A stretch of DNA of 34,332 nt from Pseudomonadota bacterium (lineage in GTDB: Bacteria; Pseudomonadota; Alphaproteobacteria; Rhizobiales; JAKPQE01), in contig JAKPQE010000140.1 in the NCBI GenBank assembly GCA_029572955.1, positions 1-34,332 on the forward strand, given 5' to 3'. The notes below the pieces were generated by a model. The model was not told the DNA's origin and ran no database searches. It was given only the letters and a program-made list of their open reading frames with translations. Numbering within the stretch: the stretch's first letter is position 1; each line of letters opens with the position of its first letter. Below are positions 15,017 to 25,847 of the stretch, in pieces. The position numbers and the translations under genes are program-made.

Positions 15017-15041
15017 AGGCGCGATGGGCCGGGCCGCGCGA

Positions 15042-16694
15042 TTACCGCGAGAACTTCTTGTACTTGATGCGGTGCGGCTGGGCGGCGTCGGCGCCGAGGC
15101 GGCGCTTCTTGTCTTCCTCGTAGGCCTCGAAGTTGCCCTCGAACCACTCGACATGGCTGTCGCCCTCGAAGGCGAGGATGTGGGTGGCGAGGCGGTCGAG
15201 GAACATGCGGTCATGGCTGATGACCACGGCGCAGCCGGCGAAATCCTCCAGCGCATCCTCGAGGGCGCCGAGCGTCTCGGTGTCGAGGTCGTTGGTCGGC
15301 TCGTCGAGCAGGATGACGTTGGCGCCGGACTTCAGCATCTTGGCGAGGTGAACGCGGTTGCGCTCGCCGCCGGAGAGGCCGCCGACCTTCTTCTGCTGGT
15401 CGCCGCCCTTGAAGTTGAAGGCCGAGACATAGGCGCGCGAATTGACCTCGCGCTTGCCGAGGAGGATGACGTCGTTGCCGCCGGAGATCTCCTCCCAGAC
15501 GGTCTTCTTGGCGTCCATGTCGTCGCGGCTCTGGTCGACATAGCCGAGCTTGACGGTGTCGCCGAGGCGGAAGCTGCCGCCGTCGGGCGCTTCCTGGCCG
15601 GTGATCATGCGGAAGAGGGTCGACTTGCCGGCGCCGTTCGGGCCGATGACGCCGACGATGCCGCCGGGCGGCAGCTTGAACGAGAGGTCGTCGATCAGCA
15701 GGCGGTCGCCATAGCCCTTGGAGAGGTGGTCGGCCTCGATGACGACGTCGCCGAGGCGCGGGCCGGCCGGGATGACGATCTGCGCGTTGCCGAGGGTGCG
15801 CTCCTCGTTGCGCTTGAGGAGTTCGTCATAGGCCTTGATGCGGGCCTTGGACTTGGCCTGGCGGGCGCGCGGCGAGGAGGCGATCCACTCGCGCTCGTGC
15901 GACAGCGCCCGCTGGCGGGCGGCTTCCTCGCGGCCTTCCTGCTCGAGGCGCTTGGCCTTGGCTTCGAGATAGGCCGAGTAGTTGCCCTCGTAGGGGATGC
16001 CGCGGCCGCGGTCGAGCTCGAGGATCCAGCCGGTGACGTTGTCGAGGAAGTAGCGGTCGTGGGTGACGATCAGGATCGCGCCCGGATATTCGCGCAGATG
16101 CGCCTCGAGCCACTGCACGGTCTCGGCGTCGAGATGGTTGGTCGGCTCGTCGAGGAGCAGGAGGTCGGGCTGCTCGAGCAACAGGCGGCAGAGCGCGACG
16201 CGGCGCTTCTCGCCGCCCGAGAGCTTCGATATGTCGGCGTCCGGCGCCGGGCAGCGCAGGGCGTCCATCGACTGCTCGACCTGGGCGTCGAGGTCCCACA
16301 GGTTCTTCGCGTCGATCTCGTCCTGGAGCCTGGCCGCTTCCTCCGCCGTCTCGTCGGAGTAGTTCATCATCAGCTCGTTGTAGCGGTCGATGATGGCCTT
16401 CTTCTTGGCGACGCCGTCCATGACGTTGTCGAGCACCGAGCGGGTGCCGTCGAGTTCCGGCTCCTGCGGCAGATAACCGACGGTCGCGCCCTCGGCGACC
16501 CAGCCGTCGCCGGTGAACTCCTTGTCGAGGCCGGCCATGATCTTCAGGAGCGTCGATTTGCCCGAGCCGTTCGGGCCGAGCACGCCGATCTTGGCGTCCG
16601 GGTAGAACGACAGGTTGATGTTGTCGAGCACCTTCTTGCCGCCCTGGTAGGACTTGGTGAGCCCGCGCATGTGATAGATGAACTGACGCGCCAT
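15042..16694 (-). CDS. ettA: ABC-F ATPase EttA (energy-dependent translational throttle)
   Basis: 550-residue soluble tandem ABC ATPase without membrane segments. The first domain has Walker A GPNGSGKST (40-48), signature LSGGEKRRVA and Walker B LLLLDEPTNHLD; the second has GPNGAGKST, LSGGERNRVH and VILLDEPTNDLD. EttA binds the ribosomal E site and gates entry into elongation according to the ATP/ADP ratio. The arm in the first domain and the linker with GNYSAYLEAKAKRLEQE fit EttA rather than Uup or YheS. Length is typical (about 555). Start ATG 16694, with AGGAGA at proper spacing; the frame is open a further 41 codons upstream but lacks family residues. Confidence 0.93.
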   Translation of the reverse strand: MARQFIYHMRGLTKSYQGGKKVLDNINLSFYPDAKIGVLGPNGSGKSTLLKIMAGLDKEFTGDGWVAEGATVGYLPQEPELDGTRSVLDNVMDGVAKKKAIIDRYNELMMNYSDETAEEAARLQDEIDAKNLWDLDAQVEQSMDALRCPAPDADISKLSGGEKRRVALCRLLLEQPDLLLLDEPTNHLDAETVQWLEAHLREYPGAILIVTHDRYFLDNVTGWILELDRGRGIPYEGNYSAYLEAKAKRLEQEGREEAARQRALSHEREWIASSPRARQAKSKARIKAYDELLKRNEERTLGNAQIVIPAGPRLGDVVIEADHLSKGYGDRLLIDDLSFKLPPGGIVGVIGPNGAGKSTLFRMITGQEAPDGGSFRLGDTVKLGYVDQSRDDMDAKKTVWEEISGGNDVILLGKREVNSRAYVSAFNFKGGDQQKKVGGLSGGERNRVHLAKMLKSGANVILLDEPTNDLDTETLGALEDALEDFAGCAVVISHDRMFLDRLATHILAFEGDSHVEWFEGNFEAYEEDKKRRLGADAAQPHRIKYKKFSR

Positions 16695-16836
16695 GGCGTT
16701 TCTCCTGAAGCCCGGACGAGGGGCACCCGCGAATTGGGGGAACTGTCGTGGAAAGGGTCGGCGCTTACTTAAGCGAGAAGGGCCGGGGCGGCAAGGGCGG
16801 CGTTGGCAACGCGGCATCGCGGGGTCGCCGATCCGC

Positions 16837-16864
16837 TTGACGACTTGATCGGCATCCGTATAAA
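16837..16864 (+). promoter_or_regulatory. candidate sahR promoter
   Basis: TTGACG (16837-16842), 16-bp spacer, TATAAA (16859-16864). It is 44 bp before the sahR ATG and its -10 hexamer lies inside the palindrome at 16858-16877. Confidence 0.6.
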
Positions 16865-16877
16865 CATATCTTTATGT
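16858..16877 (+). promoter_or_regulatory. candidate SahR operator
   Basis: GTATAAACATATCTTTATGT, an imperfect palindrome (7 of 10 paired positions) covering the -10 hexamer. AT-rich against a GC-rich background and placed for autorepression by the ArsR-type protein encoded just downstream. Confidence 0.55.
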
Positions 16878-16907
16878 CTTGAATGGGCCATCCGGACGGT
16901 GGGCGAC

Positions 16908-17903
16908 ATGACGGCAATCGGATTTCCGCGGGCGCTGCAGGCGCTTCGCGCAGCGGGCGAGCCGACGCGGCTGCGCGTCGTCGCGCTGCTGAAGCGCGGC
17001 GAGCTGACGGTGAAGGACCTGACCGCGGTGCTCGGCCAGAGCCAGCCGCGCATCTCGCGCCATCTGAAGCTCCTCACCGATGCCGGGCTCGTCGAGCGCG
17101 CGCCGGAGGGCGCCTGGGCCTATTATCGCCTCGCGGGCGAGGGCGGCGAGGCCGAGCTGATGCGCGCCGTGCTCGCGCTCGTCGATGCCGGCGACGAGGT
17201 GCTGAAGCGCGACGAGGAGCGCTATCTCGAGGTGCGCGCCGCGCAGGCCGAGGCGGCGGCCACCTATTTCAAGGAAAACGCGGCCGAATGGGACCGGCTG
17301 CGCTCGCTGCACGTCGCCGAGGCGGCGGTCGAGGTGGCGATCCGGGCGGCGGTCGGCGAGCGGCCGTTCGGCTCGATGATCGATCTCGGCACCGGCACCG
17401 GGCGCATGCTCGAGGTGCTGGCGCCGCTCTACGAGCGGGCGGTCGGCATCGATTCCAGCCCGGACATGCTGGCGGTGGCGAGGGCCAATCTCGCCAAGGC
17501 CGGCATCGCCCATGCCCGCGTGCAGCACGGCGACATCTTCCACCCGCCGGTCGCGGGCCAGACCTTCGAGCTCGTGGTGCTGCACCAGGTGCTGCACTAT
17601 CTCGACGATCCCGGCCGGGCGATCGCCGAGGCGGCGCGGCTGGTGCGTCCCGGCGGGCGGCTGCTGATCGTCGACTTCGCGCCGCATTCGCTCGAATTCC
17701 TGCGCGAGGAGCATGCCCACCGCCGGCTCGGCTTTTCGCACGAGCAGATGGCCGGCTGGCTCGGTACCGCCGGTATCGACGTCGTCTCGGCGAACGATCT
17801 TGCCGCGCCGGGCGGGCGGGCCGACGGCCTCACCGTGACGGTGTGGCTCGGGCGCGACCGGCGCATGCTCATTGCCGGCGCGGCAGGCGGGGCGGCGGCC
17901 TGA
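16908..17903 (+). CDS. sahR: ArsR-family regulator fused to a methyltransferase-like domain (SahR-like)
   Basis: 331 residues. N-terminal ArsR winged helix (about 5-95) with AGEPTRLRVVALLKRGELTVKDLT and recognition helix SQPRISRHLKLL. The C-terminal class I methyltransferase-like domain has a SAM/SAH-binding motif I MIDLGTGTGRML (157-168), with ERAVGIDSSPDML after it. No metal-binding cysteine motif is seen, so it does not sense arsenic or zinc. This fusion beside metF and metH matches SahR, described as an SAH-responsive repressor of methionine genes in Proteobacteria. Start chosen at the ATG at 16908, since the longer open frame runs back through the promoter. First gene of the sahR-metF-metH unit. 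Confidence 0.87.
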   Translation: MTAIGFPRALQALRAAGEPTRLRVVALLKRGELTVKDLTAVLGQSQPRISRHLKLLTDAGLVERAPEGAWAYYRLAGEGGEAELMRAVLALVDAGDEVLKRDEERYLEVRAAQAEAAATYFKENAAEWDRLRSLHVAEAAVEVAIRAAVGERPFGSMIDLGTGTGRMLEVLAPLYERAVGIDSSPDMLAVARANLAKAGIAHARVQHGDIFHPPVAGQTFELVVLHQVLHYLDDPGRAIAEAARLVRPGGRLLIVDFAPHSLEFLREEHAHRRLGFSHEQMAGWLGTAGIDVVSANDLAAPGGRADGLTVTVWLGRDRRMLIAGAAGGAAA

Positions 17904-17953
17904 CGCGAAGAGCCGAGAGACAAGGTCGAACGATTGCGTTATCGGGTTCCCGG

Positions 17954-17979
17954 CGCGCCGCCCGAACGGGCGCTGCGCG
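17954..17979 (+). promoter_or_regulatory. GC-rich stem-loop upstream of metF
   Basis: CGCGCCGCCCG (17954-17964) pairs with CGGGCGcTGCGCG (17967-17979) apart from bulges. It lies in the 99-bp sahR-metF gap. I cannot match it to the SAM-II or SAH riboswitch consensus; it may be an attenuator or chance. Confidence 0.25.
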
Positions 17980-18002
17980 GACCCGCCAGAGGGAGAGTTG
18001 AA

Positions 18003-18902
18003 ATGTCCGTTGCCAGCCTCGGCGCCGATCCATTGCTCGGAACGGCCGAGATCTCCGTGTCCTTCGAGTTCTTTCCGCCGAAGACGGAGAAGATGGAGGA
18101 GACGCTCTGGGCGGCGATCCGGCGCCTCGAGCCGCTGGCTCCGCGCTTCGTGTCGGTGACCTATGGCGCCGGCGGTTCGACGCGCGAGCGCACCCACGCG
18201 ACGGTGGCGCGCATCGTCAAGGAGACGAGCCTCAAGCCGGCGGCGCACCTCACTTGCGTCGCCGCGACGCGCGCGGAAATCGACGACATCATCCGCGCCT
18301 ATTACGAGGCGGGCGTGCGCCACATCGTGGCCCTGCGCGGTGATCCGCCGGAGGGCGTCGGCGCCAGCTACTGCCCGCATCCGGGCGGCTATGCCAATGC
18401 CGCTGAGCTTACCGCCGGCATCAAGCGCATCGCCGATTTCGAGGTCTCGGTCTCGGCCTATCCGGAGCGGCACCCGGAATCGCCGAGCGTCGAGGCCGAC
18501 ATCGACATGCTCGCCGCCAAGGTCGATGCCGGCGCGAGCCGGGCGATCACCCAGTTCTTCTTCGACAACGCGCATTTCTATCGCTATGTCGACAAGGTCC
18601 GGGCGCGCGGCATCGATATCCCGATCGTGCCGGGCATCCTGCCGGTGGTGAACTTCCGCCAGGCCGCGGCCTTCGCGACGCGCTGCGGCACCTCGGTTCC
18701 GGCCTGGCTCGCCGACCGCTTCGAGGGCCTCGAGGACGACGCCGAGACGCGCAAGCTGATCGCCGCGGCCTTCGCGGCCGAGCAGGTGTTCGACCTCGTC
18801 AATCACGGCGTGAAGGACTTCCACTTCTACACCATGAACCGGGCCGACCTCGTCTACGCCATCTGCCGGCTGCTCGGCATCAAGCCGAAGCCCGCCGCCT
18901 GA
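18003..18902 (+). CDS. metF: 5,10-methylenetetrahydrofolate reductase
   Basis: 299-residue FAD-dependent TIM-barrel enzyme that reduces 5,10-methylene-THF to 5-methyl-THF, the methyl donor for methionine synthase. Family motifs: [15 protein letters not shown] with catalytic Glu22, [51 protein letters not shown] and [17 protein letters not shown]. Length normal. Start at the ATG at 18003 behind GAGGGAGAG; an upstream in-frame GTG/TTG extension has no conserved sequence. 99 bp after sahR and 20 bp before metH part 1, so co-transcription with metH is likely. Confidence 0.95.
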   Translation: MSVASLGADPLLGTAEISVSFEFFPPKTEKMEETLWAAIRRLEPLAPRFVSVTYGAGGSTRERTHATVARIVKETSLKPAAHLTCVAATRAEIDDIIRAYYEAGVRHIVALRGDPPEGVGASYCPHPGGYANAAELTAGIKRIADFEVSVSAYPERHPESPSVEADIDMLAAKVDAGASRAITQFFFDNAHFYRYVDKVRARGIDIPIVPGILPVVNFRQAAAFATRCGTSVPAWLADRFEGLEDDAETRKLIAAAFAAEQVFDLVNHGVKDFHFYTMNRADLVYAICRLLGIKPKPAA

Positions 18903-18922
18903 CAAGCCCGTCTGGAGCCGTC

Positions 18923-19993
18923 ATGACCGACACAGTGTTTTGCGAGACCGAGAAGCGCCTGAGGGCCCTCGCCGCGGCCCGTATCCTCGTCCTCGACGGG
19001 GCGATGGGCACGATGATCCAGCGCCTGAAGCTCGACGAGGCCGGCTATCGCGGCGCGCGCTTCGCCGACTGGAAACAGGACGTGCGCGGCAACAACGACC
19101 TGCTCAACCTGACGATCCCGGCGGCGGTGCGCGACATCCACGTCGAGTATCTCGAGGCCGGCGCCGACATCGTCGAGACCAACACCTTCTCCTCGACGAC
19201 GATCGCCCAGGCCGACTACGGCATGGAAGACCTCGTCTACGAGCTCAACTACGAGGGCGCGCGGCTCGCCGCCGAGGCCTGCCGCACCGTCGAGGCGCGC
19301 GATCCGTCGCGGCCGCGTTTCGTTGCCGGCGCCATCGGCCCGACCAACCGCACCGCCTCGATCTCGCCGGACGTCAACAATCCGGGCTTCCGGGCGATCA
19401 CCTTCGACGAGCTGCGCATCGCCTATGCCGAGGCGGCACGCGGCCTCATCGACGGCGGCGCCGACATCATCCTGATCGAGACGGTGTTCGACACGCTGAA
19501 CGCCAAGGCGGCGATCTTCGGCGTCGAGGAAATCTTCGTCGAGAAGGGTCGCCGGCTGCCGCTGATGATCTCGGGCACGATCACCGATCTTTCCGGGCGC
19601 ACGCTTTCCGGCCAGACGCCGGAGGCGTTCTGGTATTCGCTGGCGCACGCCAGGCCGTTCTCGATCGGCCTCAACTGCGCCCTCGGCGCCAAGGAGATGC
19701 GGGCCCACATCGCCGAGCTTTCGCGCGTCGCCGATACGCTGGTCTGCGCCTATCCGAACGCCGGGCTGCCCAACGAGTTCGGCGAATACGACGAGAGCCC
19801 GGAAGCGATGGCCGCGCTCGTCGGCGAGTTCGCCCGCTCCGGCCTCGTCAACATCGTCGGCGGTTGCTGCGGCACGACCCCGGATCACATCCGGGCGATC
19901 GCCGGGGCGGTCGCGGGCGTCGCGCCGCGCGTCGTGCCGGTCATCGAGCCGAAACTCAGGCTGTCTGGGCTGGAGAGCTTCGTCACCGTGTAG
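18923..19993 (+). CDS. metH: methionine synthase, homocysteine-binding module (split MetH part 1)
   Basis: 356 residues equal to the N-terminal homocysteine-methyltransferase barrel of cobalamin-dependent MetH. Zinc ligands are visible as Cys252 (GLNCALG) and Cys315/Cys316 (VGGCCGTTP). Start motif [13 protein letters not shown] and [16 protein letters not shown] are typical. In one-piece MetH the sequence runs on from KLRLSGLE..F into the pterin domain; here the gene stops after SFVTV, in the natural linker. The other three modules are encoded 0.6 kb downstream. It would need to work in trans with part 2. A GGAG site precedes the ATG and the gene follows metF by 20 bp. Split metH is, to my memory, also found in some other alphaproteobacteria. 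Confidence 0.92.
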   Translation: MTDTVFCETEKRLRALAAARILVLDGAMGTMIQRLKLDEAGYRGARFADWKQDVRGNNDLLNLTIPAAVRDIHVEYLEAGADIVETNTFSSTTIAQADYGMEDLVYELNYEGARLAAEACRTVEARDPSRPRFVAGAIGPTNRTASISPDVNNPGFRAITFDELRIAYAEAARGLIDGGADIILIETVFDTLNAKAAIFGVEEIFVEKGRRLPLMISGTITDLSGRTLSGQTPEAFWYSLAHARPFSIGLNCALGAKEMRAHIAELSRVADTLVCAYPNAGLPNEFGEYDESPEAMAALVGEFARSGLVNIVGGCCGTTPDHIRAIAGAVAGVAPRVVPVIEPKLRLSGLESFVTV

Positions 19994-20049
19994 GCCGCGA
20001 TTGCTGTCGCGGGTGACGGGGCGAAATCGACGGGCGGGGGAGACGATCG

Positions 20050-20397
20050 GTGCGCGGCAGGAAGAACCCGCTGACAGGAATGGCGCGGGTGCTGAGGCGG
20101 CGACCGACCGATGCTGAACAGAAATTGTGGTTCGAGCTCCGGGACCGACGATTGCGGGGTTTCAAGTTCCGCAGGCAGATGCCGAAAGGGAACTACGTCG
20201 TCGATTTCGTGTGCGAGGACCGCAGGCTCGTCATCGAACTCGACGGCGGGCAGCATGGGGACCGCAAAGCCGCGGACGCGGAACGTTCGGCCTATCTCGT
20301 GGCCGAAGGGTATCGGGTGCTGCGGTTCTGGAATAACGAGGTGACGGAGAACGTCGAGGGCGTGTTGTCGGTCATCGTCGAAGCATTGGAAGACTAG
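20050..20397 (+). CDS. DUF559 endonuclease-like protein (Vsr/PD-(D/E)XK fold)
   Basis: 115 residues of the DUF559 family, related to very-short-patch-repair type nucleases. Visible motifs: RRRPTDAEQKLWFELRDRRL (17-36), FKFRRQMPKGNYVVDFVC with Asp52 (38-55), LVIELDGGQH with Glu63 and Asp65 (60-69), and GYRVLRFWNNEV (87-98). These are consistent with an active metal-dependent nuclease, though activity of the family is inferred. GTG start at 20050 with a GGGGGAGA site; ATG at 20080 is the alternative. It lies exactly between the two halves of metH and is followed within 10 bp by hairpin repeats R3 and R4. It has no methionine-related role and looks like an inserted gene. Confidence 0.85.
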   Translation: MRGRKNPLTGMARVLRRRPTDAEQKLWFELRDRRLRGFKFRRQMPKGNYVVDFVCEDRRLVIELDGGQHGDRKAADAERSAYLVAEGYRVLRFWNNEVTENVEGVLSVIVEALED

Positions 20398-20406
20398 GAA
20401 CGAATA

Positions 20407-20446
20407 TCCCCCTCACCCAACCCTCTCCCCTAGGGGGGAGAGGGCT
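20407..20446 (+). repeat. GC-rich hairpin repeat R3 (AA type)
   Basis: Begins CCCTCACCCAACCC, folds CCCTCTCCCC/GGGGGAGAGGG and ends GGGCTTTTT. On the plus strand the hairpin plus T5 could also terminate DUF559 transcription. Reverse complement of R2. Confidence 0.72.
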
Positions 20447-20471
20447 TTTTCGGGGACGCGAGTGCTGGCGT

Positions 20472-20509
20472 TCCCTCTCCCCGGCGGGGAGAGGGACAGG
20501 GTGAGGGGG
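20472..20509 (-). repeat. GC-rich hairpin repeat R4 (TG type)
   Basis: CCCTCTCCCCGGCGGGGAGAGGG hairpin arms (loop GC) then ACAGGGTGAGGGG. Reverse complement of R1. It ends 72 bp before the start of metH part 2. Confidence 0.72.
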
Positions 20510-20580
20510 CGTCAGTCAGGTGCGGCGCATCCGCTGGATTGCGCCCGGTTCGGTTGAAGGCGACAGGCAGGAACTCCAAA

Positions 20581-23253
<2,673 letters not shown>

Positions 23254-23325
23254 TGGGCCAAGCTTAAGAACTTATTCGCAAAGACATGTTTAATTCGGCA
23301 TCAAAGACAGCCACCGAGCGAAAAG

Positions 23326-24414
23326 ATGCCGAATACAAGCCTTCTCGACCAGCTGACTGCACTTGCGCGTGAAGACAGCAGCGATCGCCGTCGCGATCTT
23401 CTCAGGGCGCTGACGGACCTCTACCTGTCCGACAGCGTCGATCCGGACGAGCGGGCCGGCATGCTCTACGGCGAGATCGTCGTCAAGGTGGCCGACCAGG
23501 TGGCGATCGACGCCCGTATCGAGCTCGCCCAGCGCCTGGCGCCGGCCGAGCATGCGCCGCATGCCGCCGTCTACAAGCTTGCCACCGACGAGATCGCCGT
23601 CGCCCGCGAGGTGCTGCGGCAGTCGAGCGTGCTTTCGGATGCCGATCTCGTCGCGATCGCCGAGACCCACGGCGACGATCACATGATGGAAATCGCCGCC
23701 CGGCCGGAACTCTCGGCGACCGTCACCGACGTTCTCGTCGACCGCGGTTCCAGCGGCGTGCTGCACACGGTGTCACGCAACAGCGGCGCGCGGTTTTCGG
23801 ATTTCGGCTTCCAGACGCTGGCCACCAAGGCCGACGGCGACGAGGCGCTGCAGGAGATCCTCGTCGGTCGGCGCGACATGCCGGAAGCGGCGCGCAGCCA
23901 GCTGATGACGGTCATGTCCGACGCCCTCAAGGTGCGTCTCGCCGAAGAGGGCAAGTAGGTCGACCAGAAGGCGCTCGCCGCGCTCGCCCGCACGGCGGTC
24001 GACCAGGTCAACCAGGACGCCGCCCAGAGCGAGGGCCTTCGCTCGCGGGTCGCGGTGATGATCGAGGAAGTCAAACTCGGCAAGCGCCGGGTCGACAGCA
24101 TCGTGCTCTTGATCTGCCGCGAGGACCGGGCGCTCGATCTCGGCTGGGCCCTCGCGATGCTCGCCGACGTGCCGGAGAACGGTGTCGCCAAGGCGGTGCT
24201 GAGCGCCGACCCGGGACCGCTCGCCATGCTGTGCAAGGTGCTTGGCGTCTCCAGCGAGGCCTATCGCAAGATCGCCGAAATGCGGCGCAAGCGCCTGCGT
24301 CTCGGCGACAGCGTGGTGATGCGCGAGACCGAGCAGTACAACGCGCTTTCCGAGGCCGACGCGCAGCGCGCGTTCCGCTTCCTCAAGGTGCGGCGCACGG
24401 CCGCCGCGAGCTAG
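23326..24414 (+). pseudogene. DUF2336 domain protein (paralogue 2) with in-frame amber codon
   Basis: The frame reads 210 residues with DUF2336 features (YKLATDEIAVAREVLRQSSVLSDADLVAIAETHGDDHM, IAARPELSATVTDVLV, GARFSDFGFQTLATKADGDEALQEILVGRRDMPE) to a TAG at 23956-23958. The same frame then continues with no further stop for 151 codons (VDQKALAALARTAVDQ ... FLKVRRTAAAS) to 24414. The whole stretch is 363 codons including the final stop, identical to paralogue 1. So a single base change (for example CAG, AAG or GAG to TAG) splits an otherwise intact gene. Downstream codon use is unchanged, so the change is recent, read through, or a sequencing error. It follows metH by 72 bp. Confidence 0.85.
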
Positions 24415-24434
24415 GTCGCGGGAAAGGTATCGAC

Positions 24435-24469
24435 AAAAAAGGCCGGGCCGCAGGGGACCGGCCTTTTCC
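24435..24469. terminator. bidirectional rho-independent terminator
   Basis: AAAAGGCCGG (24437-24446) pairs with CCGGCCTTTT (24458-24467); T-run on plus and A-run on the other side. It separates the convergent DUF2336 and amidase genes. Confidence 0.88.
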
Positions 24470-24499
24470 GTTTCCGGGCATGATGCCGGGCCGGCAGGC

Positions 24500-25768
24500 T
24501 CAGCTCTTGGCCTTCAGCACGCCTTCGAGCCAGTTTGCGACGGCGAGCGTCTTGCCGTCGCGGCCGTGGTGGCCGACGACCTGGATGCCGAGCGGCAGGC
24601 CGCTCGCCGCATGCAGGCCGGGGACATTGACGGCGGGCACGCCCATCAGCGTCCAGAGGCGATTGAAGATCGAGGAACCGGTGGAGGCGAGGCCCTCGGG
24701 CGCCGCGCCGGTGGCGCTCGGCGTGACGATGACGTCGGCATCGCCGAGGGCGTCGCGCAGGGCGAGGCGGGCATGGCGCACGGTGCGCCGGGCGGTGTCG
24801 TAGTCCTCGACCGAGATCGAGCGGCCGTAGTCGAGCGTGTCGCGCAGCAGCGGGCTCAAGAGATCGCGGTGGTTGTCCATCTCGTAGGCGAGGGCCATCG
24901 CGGCCTGATGGTCCTGGATGACCTGATGGGCGGCGAAGGCTTCCGAGAAGATGCCGGGCAGATCGACGGAAACGACGCTCGCGCCGGCGGCGGTGGCGAG
25001 GCGCTCGACCGTGTCGATGGCGGCGCGCATCTCGCCGGTCGCCTCGTGCCAGAGGTGGGTGCGCACGACGGCGATGCGCGGTGCGGCCGTTTCCTTCGCC
25101 GTCACCTCGAGGCTGCGGCCGGTGATGGCGGCGGCGAAGAAGGCGACGTCGGCGACGGTCGGGGCGAAGAGGCCGACGGTGTCGAGGCTCCAGGCGAAGG
25201 CCTTGAGGCCGACCGTCGGCAGGATGCGGAAGCTCGGCTTGTAGCCGGCGACGCCGCAATAGGCGGCGGGACGGATGACCGAGCCGCCGGTCTGGCTGCC
25301 GATGGCGAAGGGCACCATGCCGGCGGCGACGGCGGCGGCCGAGCCGGACGAGGAACCGCCCGGCGTGTGGCCGGGATTGGCCGGATTGCGGGTGCGGCCG
25401 GGCTCGAAGAAGGCGAGTTCGGTCGTCACCGTCTTGCCGAGGACGACGCCGCCGGCGCGGCGGACCATCGAGACGACGGCGGCATCGGAGACCGGATGGT
25501 GGCCGGCATAGATCTGCGTGCCGTAGGAGGTCGGCATGTCGGCGGTGTCGAAGACGTCCTTGACGCCGACGGCGAGGCCGCGCAGCGGCCCGGCGGCGTC
25601 GTGGCTCCTGGCGATCGCGCCGTCGAAATCGAGGTGCTCGAAGGCGCCGACGATCGGCTCGGCCTCGGCGATGGTGTCGCCGCAGGCGCGCAGGATCGCG
25701 GCGGCGCTGGTGCGGCCGCTTTCGATATCGGCGAGGAGGCCGAGCGGGGAAAGCGGACGGGCGAGCAT
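24500..25768 (-). CDS. amidase-signature family amidase
   Basis: 422-residue amide hydrolase with the Ser-cisSer-Lys triad: Lys70 (LAVGVKDVFDT), cis-Ser in GGSSSGSAAAVAAG (137-150), and nucleophile Ser163 in GSQTGGSVIRPA. Length is slightly below the common 450-500, mostly through a short middle section. No signal peptide, so cytosolic. Substrate unknown; GatA is unlikely because GatB/GatC are absent and the length is short. ATG at 25768 sits next to the start of the amidase signature without a leader. It is downstream of ppk2 on the same strand but separated from it by a terminator hairpin, so it is probably transcribed on its own. Confidence 0.9.
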   Translation of the reverse strand: MLARPLSPLGLLADIESGRTSAAAILRACGDTIAEAEPIVGAFEHLDFDGAIARSHDAAGPLRGLAVGVKDVFDTADMPTSYGTQIYAGHHPVSDAAVVSMVRRAGGVVLGKTVTTELAFFEPGRTRNPANPGHTPGGSSSGSAAAVAAGMVPFAIGSQTGGSVIRPAAYCGVAGYKPSFRILPTVGLKAFAWSLDTVGLFAPTVADVAFFAAAITGRSLEVTAKETAAPRIAVVRTHLWHEATGEMRAAIDTVERLATAAGASVVSVDLPGIFSEAFAAHQVIQDHQAAMALAYEMDNHRDLLSPLLRDTLDYGRSISVEDYDTARRTVRHARLALRDALGDADVIVTPSATGAAPEGLASTGSSIFNRLWTLMGVPAVNVPGLHAASGLPLGIQVVGHHGRDGKTLAVANWLEGVLKAKS

Positions 25769-25802
25769 GGCGGGTCTCCGGATTGGCGGGCGAGCGTCAT
25801 GT

Positions 25803-25830
25803 GAAAAGCCGGCGGCCGTGGCCGCCGGCT
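25803..25830 (-). terminator. rho-independent terminator after ppk2
   Basis: Perfect 10-bp stem AGCCGGCGGC (25807-25816) / GCCGCCGGCT (25821-25830) with a 4-base loop; on the minus strand it is followed by TTTTCAC. It lies 18 bp after the ppk2 stop. Confidence 0.85.
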
Positions 25831-25847
25831 CGTCTCGTCATCGGCGA

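Larger units (their letters stand above)
14655..15041. other. 387-bp repeat-filled intergenic region
   Basis: No gene seen. It holds two GC-rich hairpin repeats (14717-14758 and 14913-14950), a perfect GCTCGCC/GGCGAGC hairpin (14781-14797) and an imperfect tandem duplication of 36 bp (14945-14980 and 14981-15016, about 29 of 36 identical). It lies between the 3' ends of convergent ydhR-like and ettA genes. Confidence 0.7.

Noticed and set aside
14655-15041. Insertion sequence or integron in the repeat-filled gap
   Set aside because: No transposase or integrase frame, no terminal inverted repeats bounding the region, no target duplication seen.
17904-18002. SAM-II or SAH riboswitch before metF
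   Set aside because: A hairpin exists but I could not match the conserved pseudoknot elements; a protein regulator is already present.
16872-18905. 677-residue open frame on the minus strand
   Set aside because: Antisense to sahR and metF; runs through the sahR operator and shows only compositional Arg/Asp/Gly-rich sequence.
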